Origin: Iodidimonas sp. SYSU 1G8
GTDB lineage: Bacteria > Pseudomonadota > Alphaproteobacteria > SMXS01
DNA length: 64,000 bases
Assembly (NCBI RefSeq): GCF_039655775.1
Contig: NZ_JBBYXJ010000002.1
Location: 620,001-684,000, forward strand
Direction: 5' to 3'
Below the pieces are notes generated by a model that was not told where the DNA came from, made no database searches, and was given only the letters and a program-made list of their open reading frames with translations. Positions 55,716 to 63,025 of the stretch are shown here, in pieces; position 1 is the first letter of the stretch; each line of letters begins with the position of its first letter. The position numbers were made by a program, and so were the translations under genes.

Positions 55716-58391
55716 ATGAAACAATCGTTCAGACAAACCGTCAGTGCGTATGCACTCGCCGCCGCCATGGGCGTGACGCTCGTGGCCGCCGGCCAGGCGC
55801 ATGCGCAGTCAGCGCCGGCCGCCGCGCCGCCGGGCGCCGCCGCGCCGCGCACCGGTCTCGAAAGCGTGACCGTGTCCGGCACCAAGCGCGACGAAGCGTC
55901 GCAGGACGTGCCGATCGCCATCTCGGCGATCTCGGACCAGCAGCTCGCCAACACGTTCCGCAACGACGTGCTCGCCGTGTCCGACATGTCGCCGGGCGTC
56001 GCGCTCGGCCAGCTCGCCGGCTTCCGCGCCATCGCCGGTGGTATTCGCGGTACGGGCCAGAACTCGATCCTGGTGACCCAGGACAGTTCGGTGCCGATCA
56101 TCGTCGATGAATTCGGCCTCAATCACGTGCAGTCGCAATTCGTCGAACTGTTCGACGTGGACCGCATCGAGGTGTACCGCGGCCCGCAGGGTACCCTGTT
56201 CGGCAAGAACTCCACTGGCGGCGCGATCTATATCGTGACCAAGCGTCCGGAGATGAACGAGTTCAGCGGCAAGGTCGAGTTGCAGCTGGGCATGTTCGAC
56301 AGCAACAATGGCAAGATCGCCAAGGGCAAGCTGGCCCTCAACATTCCCGTCGTCGAAGACAAGCTGGCGATCCGCATGGTCGGCATCTACGACTACGATG
56401 ACGGCTATATCAAGAACAGCCACGTCGCCAGCGGCTTCCCGAACTTCGTGCCGCTCTATGGCGCCTATGGCCTGCCGGTGGTCAATCCGCCGCTGCCGCC
56501 CGAGCTCAACACCAACGCGGCCGGTTCCGGCGAGAACCTGAACGGCACCGACGTGTTCGCCGGCAAGTTCAAGGTCCTGTTCACGCCGACCGACAACTAC
56601 GAAGCCTACTTCATCCTCGAGGCCCTGCGCGACCGCTCCGACTCGGTGCCGAGCGTCAATGACTCACCCGTTCTCGGCGCCATCGACCCGGATGCCGGCC
56701 CGCAGAACATGCTGATGCCGCTGCTCGGGTTCAATGGCCGTGACGCGACGGGCGAAAGCCCCTGGGTCACCGCCGTCACCAACCAGTGCGCGGGTAACAA
56801 CCCGTCGGGCCTGTGCATTCCCTCGGGCCACCGCGTCAGCGCCATGGGGTACAATCTGCAACAGAACCTGGATCTGGACGTCGTCAGCTTCAAGCTGATC
56901 ACGGCCTACCGGAAGCAGAAGGAAATCCTGCCCAGCACTTATCCGGGCGAGGCGTTCAACAGCCTGTTCGATGCCACCCGCAATCTTGTGCGCGAGCAGA
57001 TCCAGATCGAGTTGCGCGCCGCCACCAATTTCGACGGCCCGATCAACTTCATCGCCGGTGGCACCTATCAGGAAGACAACGTGAAGATGTTGTCCTACTC
57101 CACCGTCGGCTTGTCCTCTTTGCTGCCGCGCACGGATGCCCAGCTTGGCCGCCCGACGGTCGGCAATCCCTATCTGGATGACCGTGGCTTCATCAATCTG
57201 GATCTGGACTACATCAACGATCCTGCCACGGGCGGAGCCGACCAAGACCGGTCCACCTATGCCTTCTACTTCGACGGCAACTGGGACATCACCGATCGCC
57301 TGCGCTTCACGGCCGGCCTGCGCTGGACTCTGGACAAGAAGTCGTTCTTCCGCCGCGCGAATGCGGGTGGTGTCTGCAATCAGTACACCAAGCCCAAGGA
57401 CCAGCGGCTTGTCGACACCGACAACAACGTCAACACGCCTCCCGTCTGCTTCGACACCCGCTCGAACGCCGTATCGCGCGCTGGCCTGACCGCCGCCGAC
57501 CTCGACCCGCGCAACCTGCCGCTGCCGAACTCGGCCTACGCCCTGGTGGTGGACACGAGCGATGAGTGGGACAAGATCACCTGGCGCGCCGTTGTCGACT
57601 ACAAGGTCACCGACGAAGCCATGGTCTATGCCAGCTACTCGACGGGCTTCATCTCGGGCGGCTTCACCGAGACCTGTTCCAGCCCGACGACCTGCGTCGC
57701 GTTCCAGCCGGAAAACAACTGGAGCGCCGAACTGGGTCTGAAATCGCGTTGGTTCGACAACACGGTGCAGGCCAATTTGACCGCGTTCTACACCGTCTAC
57801 TCCGACCTGATCCGTTCCCAGGTGGTGCCGTTCACCGACTTCGCCGGCAACACCACCCAGGAAACCATCAACGTCAACGCCGGCAAGTCGCGCAATCTGG
57901 GCGTCGAGGCGGAACTGCAGTTCCAGCCCACCGACCAGCTGCGCATCGATCTGTCCATCGCCTACCAGGACCATAAGTACAAGGAGTTCTTCCTGGACCG
58001 TAATGGCGATGGCGACACGCTCGACGGTAACGAGAACCTGACCGACTACACGGTGCCCTATTCGCCGAAGTGGAAGATCGGCGGCTCGGTCACCTATGAC
58101 GTCGTTCTCGGCAATGCGGGCGTCCTGACCCTGAACACCACCGGCAACTATCAGTCGGAAGCCGAAATGGCGGTGTTCAACTCGCTGAACACCCAGATGA
58201 CCGAACGCTTCCTGTGGGATGCCTCGGCCAGCTGGCAGGATGTGAACGAGCGCTACCGCGTCACCCTGTTCGCCAAGAACATCCTGAACGAAAAGTACCG
58301 GCTCGGCTCCAACTCGGTGGCCGGTCTCTGGAACATGACCATCTATGGCAAGCCGCGCACCTACGGTATCGAGCTCGGCTTCAACTTCTAG
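55716..58391 (+). CDS. TonB-dependent receptor 4 of the array
   Basis: The 891-residue receptor has a signal peptide (MKQSFRQTVSAYALAAAMGV to AHAQSAP), an alanine/proline linker, TonB-box-like LESVTVSGTKRDE, a plug with IEVYRGPQGTLFGKNSTGGAIYIV, and a barrel ending GIELGFNF. It is a paralogue of receptor 2 with constant register over long stretches (offset 5660 bases). CTGGGGAGG precedes ATG 55716; the open frame back to 55605 lacks conservation. Upstream, ATGTGACTG at about 55603-55611 resembles only part of the shared GTGAC element. Confidence 0.95.
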   Translation: MKQSFRQTVSAYALAAAMGVTLVAAGQAHAQSAPAAAPPGAAAPRTGLESVTVSGTKRDEASQDVPIAISAISDQQLANTFRNDVLAVSDMSPGVALGQLAGFRAIAGGIRGTGQNSILVTQDSSVPIIVDEFGLNHVQSQFVELFDVDRIEVYRGPQGTLFGKNSTGGAIYIVTKRPEMNEFSGKVELQLGMFDSNNGKIAKGKLALNIPVVEDKLAIRMVGIYDYDDGYIKNSHVASGFPNFVPLYGAYGLPVVNPPLPPELNTNAAGSGENLNGTDVFAGKFKVLFTPTDNYEAYFILEALRDRSDSVPSVNDSPVLGAIDPDAGPQNMLMPLLGFNGRDATGESPWVTAVTNQCAGNNPSGLCIPSGHRVSAMGYNLQQNLDLDVVSFKLITAYRKQKEILPSTYPGEAFNSLFDATRNLVREQIQIELRAATNFDGPINFIAGGTYQEDNVKMLSYSTVGLSSLLPRTDAQLGRPTVGNPYLDDRGFINLDLDYINDPATGGADQDRSTYAFYFDGNWDITDRLRFTAGLRWTLDKKSFFRRANAGGVCNQYTKPKDQRLVDTDNNVNTPPVCFDTRSNAVSRAGLTAADLDPRNLPLPNSAYALVVDTSDEWDKITWRAVVDYKVTDEAMVYASYSTGFISGGFTETCSSPTTCVAFQPENNWSAELGLKSRWFDNTVQANLTAFYTVYSDLIRSQVVPFTDFAGNTTQETINVNAGKSRNLGVEAELQFQPTDQLRIDLSIAYQDHKYKEFFLDRNGDGDTLDGNENLTDYTVPYSPKWKIGGSVTYDVVLGNAGVLTLNTTGNYQSEAEMAVFNSLNTQMTERFLWDASASWQDVNERYRVTLFAKNILNEKYRLGSNSVAGLWNMTIYGKPRTYGIELGFNF

Positions 58392-58416
58392 TCGACGGGT
58401 ACAACCCAAGAACCTG

Positions 58417-58444
58417 GCGGGCGCTGCGGCGCCCGCTTTTTTTT
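58417..58444 (+). terminator. Rho-independent terminator after receptor 4
   Basis: GCGGGCGC (58417-58424) and GCGCCCGC (58429-58436) close a TGCG loop and are followed by eight T residues. It is a strong intrinsic terminator. It separates the array from the MFS gene. Confidence 0.92.
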
Positions 58445-58591
58445 GTGAAGATGCCGGGGCCGGAACAACATTCACGTACAACTTTTCAGCACGGGAAAAG
58501 TCGCGTACAAGGTGGGGCGGGTCGGTCCGGGGGCCGCCTGTTCCACTTTTTCGCCCTGTCCTTGGCAGGGCCGTGTTGTAGGCGGGGTTCC

Positions 58592-59971
58592 ATGCAAGAC
58601 TCTGAGAGCGTGCGGCCGGGAGAGCCGCCATGGCCGAATCCGGCCTATGCGTGGTACGTGGTCATCGTCCTGTTCATCGGTGCGATCGTGTCGTTCCTGG
58701 ACCGGCAGATCATCGCGATCATGGTCAGCGACATCAAACTGGACCTCGGCCTGTCGGATTTTGAGATCGGCCTCTTGCAGGGTCCGCCCTTCGGCATCTT
58801 CTATGCCCTGATGTCCATCCCGATCGCCCTGGCGGCGGACCAGTTCAACCGGCGCAACATCATCGCGATCGGCGTGACCTTCTGGAGCCTGGCCACCGCC
58901 GCGTGCGGCTTCGCGGGCCATTTCTGGCATCTGTTCCTGGCCCGCATCAGCGTCGGCGTCGGCGAAGCGACCCTCAGCCCGTCGGCCTATTCCATCATCA
59001 GCGACTATTTTCCCAAGTCCAAGCTGGCCATGGCGATGAGCGTGTTCACCATGGGCAATCTGACCGGCGTCGGTCTTGCCATGGTGCTCGGCAGCGCGTT
59101 GCTCGCCGCGCTGAATGCCATCGGCCCGACCGACCTTCCGCTGCTGGGCACCATGCGTCCCTGGCAACTGGCGTTCGTCGCGGTCGGTCTGCCGGGACTG
59201 CTGCTGGCCCTTCTCGTGTTGACCATCCGCGAGCCTTATCGTCGTGGCCGGACGGTCAGTGATGAAACACAGGGCGGAAAAGCGCAACTCGCGGATTTCA
59301 TCGCCTTCCTGCGAAGCCATTCGGCGACCTTCGGTCATCTGCTGGTCAGCTTCACCATCCTGGTGCTGATCGCCTACGCCAACTTCGCCTGGGTCGTGCA
59401 GTTCTTCGTGCGCTCCTTCGGGACGACCCAGACGGAAGCCGGCATGTGGTATGGCACCATCGTGCTGATCTTCGGCACCATGGGCGCCTTCTTCGGCGGC
59501 TGGCTGTCGAACCGGCTGATGCGCGCGGGCTATGTTGACGCGCCTTTCCGCGCCTCGCTCATCTGCACGCTGCCGCTCGCCGTATGTGCCTTCTTCGCGT
59601 TCGTGGTCGCGCCGGATTCCTGGTGGGCGCTGGTCGCGCTGGCGCCCTGCCAGTTTCTCGGCGCCGTGCCAGCCGGTCTGGCGGGCACCGCGATGATGTC
59701 GATCACGCCGAACCAGATGCGCGCCAAGGCGGCGTCGGTCTATCTGTTCTTCAGCAATATCGTCGGCATCAGCCTGGGATCGACCATGGTCGGCTTCCTG
59801 ACGACGCATGTCTTCCGGGACGACAGCCGGCTGGGACACGCGCTCGCCATCATCAATTGCGGCGGCGCGCCCATCGCGGCGCTGATCATCTTCCTCGGGA
59901 TGAAGCACTATCGCGCCAGCCTGCTGCATGTGGAGGAACTGACGGCCCGGCAGATGCAGGCGGCCGGCTGA
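58592..59971 (+). CDS. MFS transporter (spinster-like)
   Basis: The 459-residue protein has about 12 membrane helices. TM1 starts YAWYVVIVLFIGAIVSFLDRQIIAIMV with the FLDR motif seen in spinster-like MFS proteins, then ALAADQFNRRNIIAIG (motif A) and ARISVGVGEATLSPSAYSIISDYFP. Members move sphingolipids, sugars or organic acids. Placed directly after four outer-membrane receptors, it may carry the imported compound across the inner membrane, although a terminator lies between. The start at 58592 follows GGCGGGG. Confidence 0.9.
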   Translation: MQDSESVRPGEPPWPNPAYAWYVVIVLFIGAIVSFLDRQIIAIMVSDIKLDLGLSDFEIGLLQGPPFGIFYALMSIPIALAADQFNRRNIIAIGVTFWSLATAACGFAGHFWHLFLARISVGVGEATLSPSAYSIISDYFPKSKLAMAMSVFTMGNLTGVGLAMVLGSALLAALNAIGPTDLPLLGTMRPWQLAFVAVGLPGLLLALLVLTIREPYRRGRTVSDETQGGKAQLADFIAFLRSHSATFGHLLVSFTILVLIAYANFAWVVQFFVRSFGTTQTEAGMWYGTIVLIFGTMGAFFGGWLSNRLMRAGYVDAPFRASLICTLPLAVCAFFAFVVAPDSWWALVALAPCQFLGAVPAGLAGTAMMSITPNQMRAKAASVYLFFSNIVGISLGSTMVGFLTTHVFRDDSRLGHALAIINCGGAPIAALIIFLGMKHYRASLLHVEELTARQMQAAG

Positions 59972-59974
59972 TGC

Positions 59975-61447
59975 CTACTCGGCGGCGGACGTGGCGGGCT
60001 TGCGGACGCGCGGCCTTGGCGGGGAAGGTGGGACCATGGCGGCCTTGAGCTCGTCGAAGGCATCGCGGAAGCAGCTCATGTAGAATTCCGGATCGGGCAT
60101 CATGTCCCGGTCCGAGATGGCCGTGATGGTCAGCTTGCCGTCATAGCTCAGGATGGTGTGGAACAGGCCCAAGCCGTCCTGCACGATACCCAGCCCGTAC
60201 TGATTCACCAGCCGCGCGCCGGCGAAGTATAGCGGATGCTGTGGGCCAGGGACGTTGGTCATGACGGTGTTGAACAGCGGCCGCCCGCCATTCGCCAGGC
60301 GCATCTGGGCGAGAAACTGGGCCGCGACGCCGTTGGTGGTGGCCGGCAGCAATTGCTGGAAATCGGTCAGCAGGCGCGCGCCGATCGCATTGGTCAGCGC
60401 CTTGGAATTGGACGTCGAGGCGCGGACAGCCTCCAGCCGTTGACGCGGATCGGCGATATGGGTGCCGAGCGACGCCAGCATCGCTGTGACTTCATTGCCG
60501 GTGGTCATCGCCGTGGCCGCCCGCGTCCGAACCGAAATGGGCGCCATGGTGATCAGCGGTTCGTCCGGGAGCTCGTTCTTGGCCAGCAGGTAACGGCGCA
60601 GCGCACCGCCGCCGAGCGCCAGAACCACGTCGTTGATGGTCGCGCCGGGAAGCGCATCCTTGATGGCGCGGAGATCCGCCAGGTCGAAGCTGATGCCATT
60701 GAAGACACGTCGACCGGAAATCTCCCGGTTGAACCGGGTCGATGGCACTTGGCCGGCGGGCAAATCCATCCGCAGGTTTTCCTCGCCAAGGGTGAGGAAG
60801 TAGCGCGCCGAGGCGGGCACGGACTCGGCCATCAGCTTGAGGAGGCGCATGGGCTGCGCCAGATTGTTCATATGCGCCCGGCCGAGCAATTCCATGGGCG
60901 TGGGCTCCGTCTCGGGAGTCCAAGGCTCGGGCGTGCCGAGGCGCAGGCCCGGCTCGGTCTCGTGGATCGCCGTATTCATGGAGACGGACGAGACGCCGTC
61001 GATCGCCGCATGATGCAGCTTGGTGACGATGGCGAAGCTGCCGGGCGGCAGTCCCTCCACATTGTCGAGTCCCTCGATCACGTCCATGGTCCAGAGCGGC
61101 CGGCTCAAATCGAGCGGGCGGTCATGCAAACGCGAGACGAGAATGCATAATTGCCGCCAGTCGCCCGGCTTTGGCAGGGCGAGATGACGGACGTGATATT
61201 CGATATCGAACCGGGAATCGTCGACCCAGTAAGGGTGGTCCAGATTCAGCGGTACGTTGGCCAGCTTCTGCCGATATCTGGGCCCCTTGTGAATATGGGA
61301 TTCCAGATATCGCAGGATTTGCCGGAACCGCAGCATCCCGCCCGGCACGGTGGACTGATCGTAGATGTACAGTCCACCGATGTGGTTGGCGACGCGCTCG
61401 TTCTCGGTATACAGGAACGAGGCGTCGAGCGGGCTGAGCTGTTCCAT
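59975..61447 (-). CDS. Wax ester synthase / diacylglycerol acyltransferase (WS/DGAT)
   Basis: The 490-residue protein has the WS/DGAT active-site motif HHAAIDG in TKLHHAAIDGVSS, an N-terminal MEQLSPLDASFLYTE, and the C-terminal NVPGPQHPLYFAGARL and GLGLFHTILSYDGKLTI blocks. It esterifies a fatty alcohol or diacylglycerol with acyl-CoA to make wax esters or triacylglycerol for storage. It follows the phasin gene by 24 bases on the same strand, so lipid and PHA-type storage may be co-expressed. The stop faces the MFS gene end, 3 bases apart. Confidence 0.94.
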   Translation of the reverse strand: MEQLSPLDASFLYTENERVANHIGGLYIYDQSTVPGGMLRFRQILRYLESHIHKGPRYRQKLANVPLNLDHPYWVDDSRFDIEYHVRHLALPKPGDWRQLCILVSRLHDRPLDLSRPLWTMDVIEGLDNVEGLPPGSFAIVTKLHHAAIDGVSSVSMNTAIHETEPGLRLGTPEPWTPETEPTPMELLGRAHMNNLAQPMRLLKLMAESVPASARYFLTLGEENLRMDLPAGQVPSTRFNREISGRRVFNGISFDLADLRAIKDALPGATINDVVLALGGGALRRYLLAKNELPDEPLITMAPISVRTRAATAMTTGNEVTAMLASLGTHIADPRQRLEAVRASTSNSKALTNAIGARLLTDFQQLLPATTNGVAAQFLAQMRLANGGRPLFNTVMTNVPGPQHPLYFAGARLVNQYGLGIVQDGLGLFHTILSYDGKLTITAISDRDMMPDPEFYMSCFRDAFDELKAAMVPPSPPRPRVRKPATSAAE

Positions 61448-61471
61448 GGCTGGAGGACAGTCGGCCGAAAG

Positions 61472-61924
61472 TTACTTCTTCGCGACGGCCTGCAGTTCGG
61501 ACATGCTGTCCTGGAAGCGGCGGCCGATGACGCCCCAAGCTTCGGTCTGCGACTTGCCGGCCAGCTCGGCCAGTTCCTTCATATTGGACACCGACTTCTC
61601 GAACGCGCCGCGGGCCATTTCGACCGGCTTGGCGAACACATCGGCGCCGCCGCCGGCGGTGATGGTCTTGGCGGTTTCCTGGAAGTCGCTCATGGCTTCG
61701 GCGGCCAGCTCCTGCTGACGCTTGGCGACGGCCTGCATGCCTTCGAGCGCGATGCGGTTGGCTTCGGTGAGAGCCGCGAAGTTCGCCTGGCCCGTCTTCA
61801 TGACACTATCCATGTCGAACTTGGGCATGGCGCCCATGTTGAACGACGGCATGCCACCCGCGAACTGGGTGAAGCTCTTGGTCATGTTCTCGAAGGCTTC
61901 GGTGAACGGGTTGGTCTGGGACAT
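61472..61924 (-). CDS. Phasin family protein
   Basis: The 150-residue helical protein has the phasin core: MDSVMKTGQANFAALTEANRIALEGMQAVAKRQQELAAEAM, followed by VEMARGAFEKSVSNMKELAELAGKS, with amphipathic helices and no membrane segment. The N-terminal QFAGGMPSFNMGAMPKFDM is flexible. Phasins coat polyhydroxyalkanoate granules. No PHA synthase is in the window. GAGGAGAG precedes the ATG, and two TGC-type dyads lie 59-103 bases upstream. It heads an operon with the WS/DGAT gene. Confidence 0.92.
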   Translation of the reverse strand: MSQTNPFTEAFENMTKSFTQFAGGMPSFNMGAMPKFDMDSVMKTGQANFAALTEANRIALEGMQAVAKRQQELAAEAMSDFQETAKTITAGGGADVFAKPVEMARGAFEKSVSNMKELAELAGKSQTEAWGVIGRRFQDSMSELQAVAKK

Positions 61925-61982
61925 CAGTGCTCTCCTCGGGAAACGTGCTGGTCAGCGGCATTTTCGTAACGGGCCCGCTTTG

Positions 61983-62027
61983 TTGCAGTGCAATATAACG
62001 ATGAAGGCGGATTTTGCAACCGCAAAA
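61983..62027. promoter_or_regulatory. Pair of TGC-type dyads upstream of phasin gene (PhaR-like sites)
   Basis: TTGC-AGT-GCAA (61983-61993) and TTTTGC-AACC-GCAAAA (62012-62027) are perfect dyads with spacers of 3 and 4 bases. From memory, PhaR repressors of alphaproteobacteria recognise CTGC-N3/N4-GCAG elements near phasin genes. The match is in spacing and TGC/GCA core, not in the outer C/G. Confidence 0.55.
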
Positions 62028-62065
62028 AGCATGCCTGTCCGCGGACACCAGCGGGGGCACTAATC

Positions 62066-62091
62066 GCGTGCTTGATTGTTAGTGACGTGAC
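62066..62091 (+). promoter_or_regulatory. GCGTG-N3-GATTG-N3-GTGACGTGAC element upstream of hydrolase gene
   Basis: This 26-base element matches that upstream of receptor 2 at all 20 specified positions. It lies 75-100 bases before the hydrolase start, the same distance range as in the receptor array. It links the hydrolase to the array regulon by sequence only. Confidence 0.55.
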
Positions 62092-62165
62092 GACCCGTAA
62101 ATACCGTCTATAGTGACTGACACAGGACAACCGTCCATTCGGCAAGGACGGGACGAGGACAACGA

Positions 62166-62954
62166 ATGAACGCCAACGCGCACAAGATGCCTCATGCCGG
62201 CCACTACGATCCTCCGGCAGCGGTCTGGTCCATGCTCGAGCCGGCCCGGGCCCTCATGGAATTCGGAATGTTGCCGTTCGCCGCGGCCTGCCTGGGGCAG
62301 GCACCGCGCGGTGACGGCCATCCGGTCATGGTGATCCCCGGTTTCATGGGCACGGACAACTCGACGGCCGTGCTCCGGACCTATCTCTCGACGCTGGGTT
62401 ACGAGGTCTATCCCTGGGCGCTGGGCCGGAACTTCGGCCCGCGAGGCGACACGGAACAGCGGATGGTGGAACGCGCCAATCATCTGGCCGCGACCCACGG
62501 CCGGAAGGTCAGCCTTGTCGGCTGGAGCCTGGGAGGCATCTTTGCCCGGCAGATCGCGCGGGACATTCCCGACGCGGTCCGTCAGGTCATCACCATGGGC
62601 AGCCCTTTCGGCAGCGCCGGAATGGGCGGCACCAACAAGGAAATCGCCGAGCTTTACGAGATGTTGTCGGGCGACATGGTCGCTCACGCGGACGAGCACG
62701 TGAAGCAGCGCCACAGCGCGCGTCCTCCCGTTCCGTGTACCGCGATCTACTCGAAGACGGACGGCGTCGCGGTGTGGCAGGTCTGTTCGGAGGAGGATGG
62801 TCCCGACACGGATAATATCGAGGTGTTCGGCAGCCATACCGGTCTCGGCTTCAATGCCTTCGTGCTCTATGCGGTGGCCGACCGCCTGGCCCAGGCGGAA
62901 GGTCACTGGGCGGCGTTCGACCGCAGCGGTCCCAAGGCGCTCTTCTACCGTTAG
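62166..62954 (+). CDS. Alpha/beta hydrolase (lipase/esterase-like)
   Basis: The 262-residue protein has the oxyanion region VMVIPGFMGTDNSTAVL, the nucleophile elbow GWSLGG in VSLVGWSLGGIFARQ, an Asp in YSKTDGVAVW and a His in FGSHTGLGFNA. The Ser-Asp-His triad is therefore complete. Similar proteins are esterase/lipase-like and sometimes sit near storage-lipid genes. It is divergent from the phasin-WS/DGAT operon and could mobilise storage lipid or hydrolyse an imported ester. There is no signal peptide. GGGACGAGGA precedes the ATG. Confidence 0.85.
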   Translation: MNANAHKMPHAGHYDPPAAVWSMLEPARALMEFGMLPFAAACLGQAPRGDGHPVMVIPGFMGTDNSTAVLRTYLSTLGYEVYPWALGRNFGPRGDTEQRMVERANHLAATHGRKVSLVGWSLGGIFARQIARDIPDAVRQVITMGSPFGSAGMGGTNKEIAELYEMLSGDMVAHADEHVKQRHSARPPVPCTAIYSKTDGVAVWQVCSEEDGPDTDNIEVFGSHTGLGFNAFVLYAVADRLAQAEGHWAAFDRSGPKALFYR

Positions 62955-63025
62955 CCCAAGAACCGCTGTCTCCCGTTCCTCGCTCTGTTATGGTGCCTGC
63001 CGTAACGTCGAGGGGAGGGAAAGAC

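Noticed and set aside
52958-56122. A 1054-codon open frame on the minus strand across receptors 3 and 4
   Set aside because: It is the complement of two well-supported receptor genes, crosses their intergenic terminator, has low-complexity Arg/Ala-rich translation and no domain. It is a product of high GC codon usage.
52759-58444. The repeated GCGGGCGC hairpins as a mobile repeat family
   Set aside because: Each lies just after a stop codon, has a tetraloop and is followed by T residues, so intrinsic terminators explain them; their similarity follows from the GC stem and the duplication of the receptors.
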